Assembly (NCBI GenBank): GCA_011634665.1
Contig: WAEK01000011.1
Location: 284,001-348,000, forward strand
DNA: 64,000 bases
DNA from: Mortierella sp. BCC40632
Taxonomy: Eukaryota > Mortierellomycota > Mortierellomycetes > Mortierellales > Mortierellaceae
Direction: 5' to 3'
A model generated the notes under the pieces. That model was not told the DNA's origin, did no database searches, and saw only the letters and a list, made by a program, of their open reading frames with translations. Made by a program: the position numbers and the translations under genes. Positions within the stretch are counted from its first letter, which is position 1. The number at the start of each line of letters is the position of its first letter. Of the stretch, positions 1 through 10,652 are shown in pieces.

Positions 1-1
1 T

Positions 2-2014
2 TTGTCCAATCATTTTCTTTGTTACTTGTCCTATCCTCGCCCCCTTGGACACGGAGCAGAAGAACTTGGTCTAGGAGGTGAACTCGAATCCGAGTTCCCA
101 ACACCTACTTTGACTTTGGTTATTCCTTATTCGGAAATTATCGAGTTTAAGCGTGAACAATGTCCTTCCTCCTCTTCCACTTCCACCACCGCCAGCGTTG
201 CCAAGTCTATTGCATCCTTTTCCCAGACCGGAGTCGGGTCTATGGCTTCTTCTCAAACCTTTTCTTCTCTCATGTCCTCGATCGTGGCTCGTCCTCAAGC
301 GGGTGTCATGGTTTATGTCCGGTCTCGAACAAGGTTCTGGTTGACAAGTACCTCAGGTCGAAACCAGGATCTTTTTGATGCTCTTGAACAGAGAATGCAA
401 GGTCAAGAGAATACAGCTCCATTGCTCAAGGGGTTTGAGACTCGACACTCGTTTAGGAACTTGGAGCGGAGGAGTATGTCGACCACTGCTTCAGAATCTT
501 CGAGTCAAAGTACTCGAGTGAGTTATTCGGAAGACCGGACGGTGGGAAGTAGGTTGAGTACGGACTCTTTGGGACCAGATTCAACAGCAGAGGGTCAAGA
601 GTTGAGTGCTCCTTCTTCACTCAGTCTCGGGCATCTTTTCCGTAGCGCTCATCCTGAACTGGCGAATGGTAACTTGCAGTACACGCGAGGACAGTCTGAC
701 TCGGAATCTGAACCCAAGCCTTGGGGTTTGTGGAAGGATCGAAAGGATTGGCAAGAGATTGATCGAGAGAACGAATGGGTGGATTATTTTGCACTCTACG
801 GAAGTGATCTCTGTATGATCAAGACAAATCGACTCCAATCCTTGGTCACACACGGGATTGCAGACATGTTCCGACCTCAACTCTGGATGTTCCTTTCAGG
901 TGCTTCGTATCTTCGACATGGGAATGATTCATATCAATGGATCCTTCAAGAGACCAGTGGGAAACTTTCGAGATCACATGGAGACATTGAAAAAGATATC
1001 AAGCGAAGCATGCCCAATCATCCTGCCTTTCAATCGCCTGTGGGTCTTGGTGCCTTGCGTCGAGTCCTTGCAAGTTATTCCTGGAGGAACCCATCGATTG
1101 GATATGCACAGTCGATGAACATTGTCACGGCGGGCTTACTTCTTTATCTCAAGGAAGAAGAAGCATTCTGGCTCTTGGCCACGATCTGTGAACAACTCTT
1201 GCCCGATTATTATTCCAAGACATTGGTTGGGGTTCGGATTGATCAAAAGGTGTTTTCACATCTTGTACGACTTTCGTTACCGACATTGTCAATGCATTTG
1301 GAGGCCATGGATTTTGACTTGTCGACCATAACCATTTCTTGGTTCCTTTGTCTCTTTCAATCTGTGCTTCCGCATCCATTGGCGGTTCGAGTGTTGGATT
1401 GTTTCTTTTTGGAGGGTCCATGTTTCTTGTTCCGATTTGGGTTGGCGATTCTGAGATGTTGTCAAGCAAGTCTGTTGACTTGTCAAAGCGATGATACCGT
1501 CGTGACCGTCATCCAAACGTTTTTGAAGCGTTTGAATGCACAAGGACCTGAGACAGCAGTGACCAAAGCCATGACGAATACGACAGCTCAGCCCTTTATT
1601 CCACGAACGTCTGCCGAGGCTACTGCCATCGGTTCTGAACTGATGGAACTTTTGTTGAGGATCACGTTGACCGAGTTTTCGTTTATTACCTCACGAGATG
1701 TGGATCGACTTCGGAATCGGTTCCGAATGGAGGTTGTTTCGACCATGGAGCAGGAATCGACTGCTCTTGCAGAGGCAATGGCGGACACTGATTTGGAGAC
1801 GACAACTACGCAAGCAACAGTCGTGACGACGACCGAGGCGATGACTGAGGCGATGACCGAGGTGATGGAGGGGTCGAGAAAAGTAGTTGTTGGCCCAATG
1901 GATACGGGCAATGGACAGATATTTGGACAAGGGAAAGAAGAAGGAAGTGGGGCAGCTATTCCTGAATCTCAACGAGGACGTCGTCGAGAAAGATTGGCTC
2001 TTGTATCATCGTGA
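2..2014 (+). CDS. TBC-domain Rab GTPase-activating protein, 5' truncated by window edge
   Basis: The frame is open from the first bases and stops at 2012-2014, giving 670 visible residues with the N-terminus lying outside the window. Visible residues about 1-130 resemble a GRAM/PH-like module split by a Ser-rich insert. A Ser/Thr-rich linker follows, then a TBC domain at about 270-500. Both catalytic fingers of the dual-finger mechanism are present: an IxxDxxR motif at about 329-335 (Arg335) and a YxQ motif ending at Gln370. TBC proteins of this type speed GTP hydrolysis by Rab proteins in membrane traffic; the GRAM plus TBC order resembles yeast Gyp2/Mdr1 and animal TBC1D8/9. The tail after about 540 is low-complexity and rich in Thr, Ala and Glu. 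No intron is needed in the visible part. The Rab target cannot be read from the sequence. Confidence 0.87.
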   Translation: MSNHFLCYLSYPRPLGHGAEELGLGGELESEFPTPTLTLVIPYSEIIEFKREQCPSSSSTSTTASVAKSIASFSQTGVGSMASSQTFSSLMSSIVARPQAGVMVYVRSRTRFWLTSTSGRNQDLFDALEQRMQGQENTAPLLKGFETRHSFRNLERRSMSTTASESSSQSTRVSYSEDRTVGSRLSTDSLGPDSTAEGQELSAPSSLSLGHLFRSAHPELANGNLQYTRGQSDSESEPKPWGLWKDRKDWQEIDRENEWVDYFALYGSDLCMIKTNRLQSLVTHGIADMFRPQLWMFLSGASYLRHGNDSYQWILQETSGKLSRSHGDIEKDIKRSMPNHPAFQSPVGLGALRRVLASYSWRNPSIGYAQSMNIVTAGLLLYLKEEEAFWLLATICEQLLPDYYSKTLVGVRIDQKVFSHLVRLSLPTLSMHLEAMDFDLSTITISWFLCLFQSVLPHPLAVRVLDCFFLEGPCFLFRFGLAILRCCQASLLTCQSDDTVVTVIQTFLKRLNAQGPETAVTKAMTNTTAQPFIPRTSAEATAIGSELMELLLRITLTEFSFITSRDVDRLRNRFRMEVVSTMEQESTALAEAMADTDLETTTTQATVVTTTEAMTEAMTEVMEGSRKVVVGPMDTGNGQIFGQGKEEGSGAAIPESQRGRRRERLALVSS

Positions 2015-2017
2015 ACA

Positions 2018-2712
2018 ATGGCAGGGGTTTCTTTCTCCCTCACTTTTTTTTTTTTTTTCAAGCACCACCCACCTATATGTTTTCTTATCAGATTGTTCGT
2101 TTAGACTCCCGAGTTAGTTTTTTTAAGCAATTTAATAGTAATAGTATCAACAACAACAAAACAAAAAAAACAAAAAAAAAAAAAAAAGAATATTGACAAC
2201 TCCTTTTTTTTTTTTTTTTTGTAGTCGATCTACATCACATAAAAGACATGAAAAGAATTTTGGTATCCAGTCACTTCGAGGTTACTGCAAAGTTCTATGG
2301 GGATTACCGATGATGGGCGCGTCTCTTGAGCCGAGCTGAGGAATGATAATAATAATAATAACAACAATAATAAAAAAATACAAGTCCAGAAAAAAAAAAG
2401 AAGTATATGTGAATCTTCGTTCGCATCTTCACTCGCTTCGCTTCTATCGCTTCTATAAGAACTTTAGTGTTGCTCTCGTTGGGGAGGTGTTTTTTTTTTC
2501 TTTCCTTCTTCTTTTGTTGTTCTTTCTTTCTCTAGGGCAGGTTCAAGCATTCTTTGCACACTATATTGTCCCTCCTCCTCCCTCTCCTCCTCCTCTAGGA
2601 TATCTAAAAAAGCGCACCACAGGTGAATTGTAAAAAAAAAAAAAAAAAAAAGAAAAAAAAAACCCCCCTCCCCTCTCCTTCCTCCTCCCCTCCCCTTTCA
2701 ATGCTCATTCTT
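2018..2712. other. Intergenic, convergent 3' ends, homopolymer-rich
   Basis: This is the gap between the stop codons of two convergent genes. It holds T- and A-runs (near 2045, 2165, 2205 and 2633), an AAT/AAC-type simple tract at about 2344-2372 and a CT/CCT-rich stretch at about 2560-2700. I see no coding or RNA gene. Confidence 0.7.
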
Positions 2713-5189
2713 TCAGCCTTCCATGTCATACTCATATCTTGCCGCATTCTGTTGTGGTTGCGGTTGCTGGAATTGTGAAGGATGTGGTGGAGGGGACGAG
2801 TTGGATCCAGGTACCATTTGTTGTTGTTTCACATTCAACACCTCCTCCAAACTTCGATGGTGAGCCAACTCGGTCAAAACCGTCTCATCCACAGGAATAA
2901 TCGATTTCCGACGGAATTGATGATATGTCGATCCGTTATTGTTCTCGAAAGTATGTAGGTCACCTTGGTACATATCTTGATCTGTATTATTTGGTGCTTC
3001 TACAGTCTCGTCCACAGCCATATCTTCTACCTCATCCTGGTCAAGTGCCGCTAATAAATTGGTTAAAAAAAAAAAAAAGAAGATGAAGCATAAGTCTCAT
3101 GAGAGCGAGTAGTTGCTTTTTGACATAGGGATCATGATTAAATCGGAACAAAAGTAAAAGAGCTATTACCTAGAGGCGGAGGGACAGCATCCACAGGAGT
3201 AGGGGGCGGCAGCGAACTCGCAGCACCTTGAGCTGCCATATCTGCATAATTCATAGCTGCACGTTGTTCCAGTCTCTGCCAAAGCTCTTCTCTTTCCAAC
3301 AGTCGTTGGCGATCACTATTAAGCAGGAAACAAGGGGAGAGGATGCTGTTGGTTTAGTAATAAGCCCCTGACAGTACTGATTCTCCATTAGGGGGGCGAA
3401 GCGACCAGAAGTGCCTACTTTTGTCTTGACTGGCGGTAGTGATTCGTGCATTCGTCAAACAGCTTCGGAGCCGCCTCCATGAACAGCTTTAATGCGTTGA
3501 ATACAAGTCCATGGATTGTTCTGTTCAAGTGAAGGGAAAGGAAGGAAGAGTTAGATCCTAAAAAGAAAAGTAATGGGATAGGTGCCAAAGTTCCCAACTC
3601 GCCTTGAGACGAGTAAAAAATAAATTAAAATAAAAGTGGCAGTAATTACCTATTCCAGTGTGCCTTCGAGTTTTTGTAGAGTGCTTGGAACATGATTGGA
3701 AGGATCTCGTTTGCATTGTCATGAATGAGGTTGACGATATACTCATTGTTCCAATAATACAGAGCTCGTTCAGCAACCTAGTCAAAGAGTGAGGCCATGT
3801 CCAACAGTCGCCGTTGCGATGAAACGTCAGTACGGCATGAGTATAGTCGATATCTCGTAGTGCCATTCCATACTGACAAAAAAAAACAAAAACAGATCCA
3901 TTTACCTGGAAATGAGGGCTTGAGACGCAGCGTGCAATTTGAGTGAAGAGTGGGCCTTCTATCTTGGCAAACTCTAGTGGCTCAATGACATCCAGGACCT
4001 CTTCAATCTCGTTTAGGAACATGACTTCTTTTGGACTGTTCACCTTTGGCCAGAATCGCAGCAGTCCATGGATAACCTATAAATTGATTGATCATGTCGC
4101 GTGAGTGGCTGTCATTATCCACACTCTGATTTTTTTTTTTTTTTTTTTGACGATTGGAGAGCGACTAGAGTCGACAGTACCTCTTCTGTTAGGGTGGGAT
4201 CCTTTTCTAGGAACTGAACAACACAGTATGCCAGCTGTGGATGGTAGAGCGTTAAACACTTGGCCTTGTGGAGTGGAAGTAGTACTTTGGTAAGAAAAGT
4301 CTTGTGTTCTTCCTTCAAAGGCAGCGCAAACCCGTTAATGATGCTTTTTTTTTTTTTTTTTTTTTTTTTGTGTTCCCGCATGAAGTCAGTGGGACAAGGG
4401 AAAAAAGAAAGAGAGAGGGGGTAAAGTATGGCGTGTGTTAATTAATGTACTCCTAACGCCTCATTTTTCTCTCTCTCTCTCTCCCCCACCCCTTCTTTCC
4501 CTCCAAGTACATCTAGACAAATATCCGAGACATGAGAGAGACACGCAGGATAGCATAGCAAAAAAAAAAAAAAAAATATGCAAGAGCAATAATTTTTCTT
4601 TTTCTTTGTTATTGTTTAAGGATTACCTTCCGAGGATTTCCAGGAGTTCAGCTATGCCATTGTGCCTCTCCTTCTCATAGATGAACTGGAAGAACACGTT
4701 ATTGATGGACCGTCGAATAAATGCCCGCAGATTCAGAAATTTGCCATAGATACGATGGAGTGTCGTCTTTAAGAAATCACGTTCGCGGGGGTCTTCGCTG
4801 TCAAATAATTCCAGGAGCTATTACAATAATAATAATAATTGGAAAATTGAAATTGGAGACGTCCATCCATTGGACAAGTTAGTCACGCTAGCCCCCTTTC
4901 TCTTTCCTCACCAAATTAGCGCCATTTTTTTTCTTCTTCTCTTTTCCTTTTTCTTGGTTTTTTGCCCTGCTCTTGGGTGCACCATACCTGGAGGATAAAG
5001 TGATGGTCAATGTATTTTTTGGCCATATTCGTATTAAAATCAGCCGATTCAATAAATCGGAGGAAGAATTCGTAGACAATCTGCAGATGTGGCCAGGCAA
5101 GCTCAAGCACTGGTTCGTCTTCTTCTGGATCAAAAGCGTCTCCTGTAGGGTTCACTTGTGGAGGAATTGTCCTAAAGAGATTAATAGCA

Positions 5190-5230
<41 letters not shown>

Positions 5231-6994
5231 GAATAGAGTATTCAGGGGGTCAGAGTTACAACGTGTCAGCTTTAAGGAATGAGAAAGAGATATAGTCGGT
5301 TCTGGAATAAGAGACGCTGTTTCAAAATTTCTATTACCATGTTGGCAACTTCCGGATACACTGGTTCTGTAATTACACCTCTGTTGGTGGTAATATACTC
5401 CAAGATTTCCGTCAATGTCTGGCGTTTGATCTCTTTGCCCGTCAGATCGGATGACGCGTCGTTAAAGTCAAATAGTACTGTGCACTGCAGAAGCTTTTGA
5501 AGGAATAGCTCTGGTCGTTCTGAATGCGCGGTTTCTATAAAGGAGAAGAATGGGGGCATCTTAGCGTGCGCGCGTGCGTGTGTGTACCTGGGTGTGACCA
5601 AGGAGTCAAATGACCAGCCACACGACAGCCGTGTAGCGGTTTCTCCTGAGCTGGGGTCGCCAATAGTAAATAGGGGAGGAGAAGAAGGGGGAGGGAGGAG
5701 GAGGAGAAGGAGAGCTAGAGTGGAGAGAAGCACGAATTAAAAGCAAGCGAGTGATGTGTCATTGAACTTGCCTTCCAGTAATGGTAGCTGTTCGATAGAG
5801 ACCATCTCCGTCACATGGAATCGCGAGGACCGTTGTCTGCGTGGGGTTTTACTTATCGGGATGGCATCCTTTGGTGAGTTCTTCATCCGGTTGATAGGTC
5901 CACTCTTTGGAATTTCCTTTTCTCCTGCAGTTCTAGTCGAAGGCGAGGTCGGGCTTCCAAGGTGGTAGCCTCCTTGATACTAGATAGGGTTGTGGTTGTG
6001 GTTGCGGTGGGGCGAGGTGACAAGGTGACATGCAGCACGGGCGAGGAGATGAGAGAGCCATGGAAGATAGAGATAGAGAAAAAAAAAAAAAAAAAGAGAT
6101 GGAGGAAAATGTCAGGGTCAGACAAAGTGCACGAGTAAAAGGCAGAAAACAAGAGAAAAAAAAACAAGGGGGGTGGGGACAAAGAGAGCGAGAGCATTGC
6201 TGTGAACATGGAAAAAAGGAAGCAAGGAGGAAACGAGATATGAGATGATGGGGAGACAATAATGTCAAGGGAGTCGCGTCTTGGTCACGGTGATTGATTG
6301 ATGGGAGAGTAAGTCTATCTTTCTAATGTCCGATCCAACTGACGATGGGCCACGCTTTTGGCTGGGGAGAGGAGATCAAGGTTGGGCTTGCTTTATTTTG
6401 TTCTGGGCACAGCACCAAGCAAACTCTGTTCGCTCTCATTCCCATTGGAATGCCCGACTGAAATGGCAAGGGCTCATTTACCTGATCGGTGTTCATAATC
6501 ACTATGGATGGCGGGAAGGTCGACTCATGCTGAGAAAGGTCATGGTCGAGAGGTCCCGTCATGTAGCCGTTGGATAAAGCAGGCTCTGAATAATGACTCA
6601 TGTTGCCGAGGCCAGAGTCCGTGTGTCCTGAGCTGGCGAACTGAAACTGTGTTGCTGTTGGAGCTGGTGTTGGGGCCGTTGCCACAGTCAGAGCAGGAGA
6701 ATGCCTCGTGGGGTTGGTGTTGTTGCTGCTGCTGTTGTTGTTACGATAATGCATTTCCGTGGAGGATTCGACACCAGAACTTGTGTGGTTGACTCCGTCC
6801 ATGCTTTCTCCATTCCGAGCGGCTGCTGTGGCTGTCGCGGCCACGTTGACCGAGCTGGGTAGCTGTAATGGTGGAGGTGGAGGCGTGCTGGTGCCGCTGG
6901 AACTGCTGGACTTGTTCTTCTTGGAGCCATCCGTGCCGCCGCTGTTACTGCTGGTCGACTTTGTCCTGGTCAAGACGCCCTTGAGGACCTTCAT
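2713..6994 (-). CDS. RTS1: PP2A regulatory subunit B56 (Rts1-type), 11 exons
   Basis: Exons, minus strand: 6994-6482, 5979-5772, 5534-5338, 5192-4988, 4817-4627, 4343-4181, 4076-3906, 3777-3650, 3520-3419, 3315-3170, 3050-2713; about 786 residues. B56 subunits direct the PP2A catalytic core to substrates; Rts1 in yeast acts in cell-cycle and stress control. The first exon encodes a Ser/Thr/Pro-rich tail. From exon 2 on the HEAT-like B56 core is very conserved: the stretches around [59 protein letters not shown] and HWNRTIHG are all recognisable. The C-terminus is Gln/Pro-rich. Intron 2 uses a GC donor (5771-5770). Introns 3 and 5 have acceptors directly behind poly(A). Exons 3 and 4 are one base out of frame with canonical splicing, although every other junction fits. 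Start at 6994 is the first Met after the untranslated CT-rich tract. Confidence 0.92.
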
Positions 6995-7173
6995 CGAATT
7001 CCTGAACGGAGTAACTAGGGTTTGAATGAGCGGGATGGAATGGCTAATGTAAGAAGAGAGGAAATGTAAAAAGTAAAAAAAGTAAAAAAGAGAGAAGAGG
7101 AGGAGGAAGGAGGAAAGAAGGAGAAAAAAAAAAGGATAGGATAGGGAGGAGAAGTAAACTGGATGAAAACTAT

Positions 7174-7180
<7 letters not shown>

Positions 7181-7270
<90 letters not shown>

Positions 7271-7293
7271 CAGAGAGAGAGAGAGAGAGAGAG
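7181..7293. repeat. (GA)n dinucleotide microsatellite, about 113 bp
   Basis: Nearly uninterrupted GA units with two GACA interruptions near 7265-7271. On the B56 coding strand it is a (CT)n tract about 190 bases upstream of the start codon, so it may be transcribed in the leader or act as a promoter pyrimidine tract. Confidence 0.97.
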
Positions 7294-8370
7294 GCGAACC
7301 AAAGGGGGGGAGAACGAGGCGAGACGATGGAAAAGGGAAAAAAAAAAAAAAAAAGGATCGCAAATTATTTCAAGGGCAAAAGGCAAAGGACACACACACA
7401 GAACAGAAAGAAAGAAAGAAAAAAAAGGGCACGGACGCCGTCCAAAGGCCGGGGCAAAGGGCGGAATGAGGGGCAAGAGACGGTCGAGACGAGAGGAGGA
7501 ATGAACAGCAAAATGCAAGCCAGGTAAAAGGTACAACCATGTGCTTGCATGCTTTTGTCTTTTCTCATTCTTTCTCTCATTTTCTTCTTCAAATGGAGGC
7601 CATTTGCATTACTCATATGAAGCGGATCGCTGCTGTCCAATGCTCCCTTTCTTCATGCACACACACTCCTTGTCGTTCCGGCTGGTTGCTGCTCTACTTT
7701 CTTATGGAAGTGGGCTCCGCTTTGTGATCCCCAGTGTTCTGCGTGTCGTTTGGGTGACCAGTTGTGCTCTAGAAGAAAAAGAAAAGGAAGAGGTGGAGAT
7801 GGATGAATGGAAGCTGCGATGATTGGACAAGAGTCAGAGATGCAGAGAGAATGGGTGCGATCCGCAGGAATCGCCCGTCGGTCTTGAAAAAAAAAAAAAA
7901 GACAGCTCCAAGAAATGCGCATCCTGCCTGCCTATCTGTCTGTCTGTCCCAAAGGGCTGCCTGCACAATTCATCAGCTCCGTTTTCCTGTGCGCCTGGTC
8001 GGATCACCCCTTCCTCATCAGGCCCGCTCGCTCGGACCATGCATCCTCGCGCGCGTGCGTGCGTGCGTGCACGATTTCTTGGATGTTCGACCCAATGCAT
8101 TTTTTTTTTACCTTTCTGATCCACCAGCCCAGTCCATCCCCTACTCGTTCCCGTACAGACATTTGGGAGCCCTTTTCTCTCTCCCTTCTCTTCTCTCTGT
8201 CCCAGGCGCAGCTATCTCAAGCAGAATGCACTTCATGCGTTCCCTTTTTCTCTCCCTCGCTCCCTAAAAAGCCCATTGCCTGCATTACAGCTCGCCACTC
8301 AGCGGGGTCGCGACTGACAAAATCTGTCCAATTCGAAAAGAGAATAGCCTTAGTAGTCAAGGAAACATGT

Positions 8371-8372
<2 letters not shown>

Positions 8373-8412
<40 letters not shown>
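8373..8412. repeat. T40 homopolymer
   Basis: An uninterrupted run of 40 T on the + strand, one of the longest homopolymers in the window. The length should be treated as approximate because such runs are error-prone. Confidence 0.9.
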
Positions 8413-8413
<1 letters not shown>

Positions 8414-8819
8414 TAAGGGTCTTTTTTCAACCGTCCATTTCTATCAATCTCTATACATTCCACTGCCATTTTCTCTCTCTTTCTCTCTTCTAGTATCCGG
8501 AGCTTTATATATACTCCTGCAAGGAACCAAAGTAATAAATGAAAAAGCATTCCACAGAACCATGCCTAGCTTTTTGGCAGAGAACACTTGGCCAGACCTC
8601 TCCTTTTCATCTCTCCCACAACTCGTCATTTCATTTATACAGCATCCTTTGCAAGGAATACAGTCGTAGTTTGGTTGAGAATCAGAAAACAAGAAAAGAT
8701 AATTTTTTTTTAAAAAAAAAGATGAATTGCGAGTACTGTTGGAATAGTGCCTTCGATCATAAGACGATTTTATTGTTTCTGCTGGCGAGTTGAAACGAGC
8801 CAAAGAACCATGAGGTCGT

Positions 8820-10489
8820 TTAGAAGCGAAGCTTGGTGAAGAACCACTTGTTCTTGCCGCTGTTGTATCTGGAGGTCGCAGATCCGGGAGAGAGAAAGAG
8901 AAAGAGAAATCCGTTAATATATGATATGAAGAGAATTGAAGTTGCACACCATTGACAATTTTCTCTCAGTGAAAGAATCGAGCGATTTTTTTGTCTTTTG
9001 CCTACCTCTCCTCGAAGAGCTTCTTGACAGCCTTCTTGGCCTGCTGGCGCTGAGAGGGCTCCTTGAAAGAATCAACAGTGACGACGGACTTCAAGGACTC
9101 CAACTCCAAACCGTAACTAAATGAACCAAAGACAAAATAGTCAGATAAGTAATTCAAGGACAACAAAAAAAAAAAAAAAAAAAAAAAAGGGAGGACCTCC
9201 TTGATCTACTCCAAAAAAAATTGAATCCTGTAGAATAAAGGCGAGTCGCTTGTCCTTACCGGGTGGGCATCAAGTGGTTGTAGTTGACGACCTTGATGAA
9301 GGGCTTGACCTTGGAGCGCTTGGCGACGCGCTTCTTGCCCATGTTCTTGGTGATCTTGAGGGGGTAACGCTCGATACCGGCAACGATGGCATGGCCGTAA
9401 CCGCGCTCCTTGGAACCCTCATCGACATGTATTAACGGGAAAATTCAGGTAGAGCAGAGAGAGAGAGAGAAAGAGAGAAAGACAAAGCAGACAAAAAAAA
9501 AAGCACATTCATAGGTCATACGAATCTTCACAGATCTTTCCAATGCGAGGAAAGAAACTGAGAGAATTGGAATATTGAGAAAGAGAAAAAAGAACGAGCA
9601 ACAAGAGACAAAGAAAAAACAACCAAAAAACAGTAGGCGTAGTCCAGATCAAAAAAATGGTGTGTTGGTAAGAATATTGACTGAACGCGAGGGCTGTGGT
9701 TGATATTCTCCATAGTCGAGCTCATTGCTTTCTCCTAAATCGGGAAGAGTCCTTTTTCTCGTCCTTTTCCTCACGAAAAAAGAAGATTGAGCGGTCCCTG
9801 AAGGTATTGGACTGTTGATCAGTTCCTGTAGTTGATAAAAAAAAATAGACAGGAGACTCAGGCGTCGATAGGAAGACACAGGGTCTCTCTTCTCAACAGC
9901 CTCGAGAAACGCTGAAAAAAAAAATACGATGGGTCGCTCGTATTTCGTTGAAGGACAAATGACGATGGTGATCTCCTGTAGCGTATTGATGGGCTCACGC
10001 CATGGAAAACAGGCTGCACAGATGTGTTGGATCCTGTCCACAAGCCATGAAACGGTTGTAGATCTCCCGAAATGATGGCGCCTTTTTTTTGAGTCAAAGT
10101 AAAAAAAAAGTCGAATGGGTAGATTGAGGAAAATAGGGGGTAGAGGATGAAAAAACAGTTGTTGCATTGCTATTTTTCACGATGACAGCCTTCTTGCCAG
10201 CGAAGCGACCGTTGAGGATGACGGCAACCTAGATGGCGACAGATTTGGGTGGAAAAACACAGATCCAGATGTTAATGTTGATGCCCATTAGAGTGTCAAT
10301 TCCGCAAAAAACAGAGTTGGAGGTGTCTTCGATGCCAATGGTTGTCGAGTCCCGAGCTGTCGAGTCTGTTCCACGAGTAGGGATACGATCGATGGATGGA
10401 CTTTATCGAACAAAGCTCCTCCCCATGGAGATCGATGGATGGATAGCTCCAAGACGGCTCAGTACCTTCCCGCTCTTCATAAACTTCAT
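8820..10489 (-). CDS. RPL27: 60S ribosomal protein eL27, with an unusual interruption
   Basis: Exon 1 is 10489-10466, ending after eight codons. Exon 2 runs from 10228 to about 10173. Exon 3 is about 9427-9260, exon 4 is 9116-9006 and exon 5 is 8868-8820. The assembled protein is about 135 residues, the normal size of eL27, and ends in [11 protein letters not shown], the family's hallmark C-terminus. It is a component of the large ribosomal subunit. Introns 1, 3 and 4 have normal GT-AG borders. The exon 2 / exon 3 junction does not: the family sequence I-V-K-N-[IV]-D-[DE]-G is split inside the Asn codon by about 745 bases whose ends are not GT and AG. A canonical in-frame GT-AG alternative (10180 to 9418) exists but deletes six conserved residues. 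The gene is divergent from uL14. Confidence 0.9.
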
Positions 10490-10652
10490 GGTTAATTCAA
10501 GTGAGAACTGAAAAAGGCCGATATGATTTCGATGTCCCGCAGACTTTTATTGCACATGGCTTTTTCAGCCTCTGAGACCCTTAAGCGAGGCGAATTATTA
10601 GGAGAGCAGTGGCCGACTCTTTGGAGGTCCCTTCTCGTTCAATTCCTTCAAC
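10490..10652. promoter_or_regulatory. Shared divergent promoter of eL27 and uL14
   Basis: Only 163 bases separate the start codons of two ribosomal protein genes on opposite strands. Any promoter elements for both must lie here or in the long first introns. I see no clear TATA box, as is usual for ribosomal protein genes. Confidence 0.6.

Larger units (their letters stand above)
6995..8819. other. Intergenic upstream of B56 gene and downstream of eL27
   Basis: The gap holds the promoter and 5' leader of the B56 gene, including a long GA/CT microsatellite, a purine-rich block at about 7070-7510, an alternating GCGT tract near 8050 and a 40-base T-run. Reading frames here are products of the repeats, and I see no supported gene. 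Confidence 0.65.

Noticed and set aside
7163..7536. Long frames of alternating Arg-Glu or Ser-Leu
   Set aside because: These are translations of the (GA)n microsatellite, not genes. The same applies to frames at 17716-18201 and 18453-18752.
9649..10167. 172-codon open frame on the minus strand inside the eL27 interruption
   Set aside because: It has no recognisable domain, contains A/T homopolymer-coded segments and is not in frame with either flanking eL27 exon. Kept only as part of the eL27 finding.
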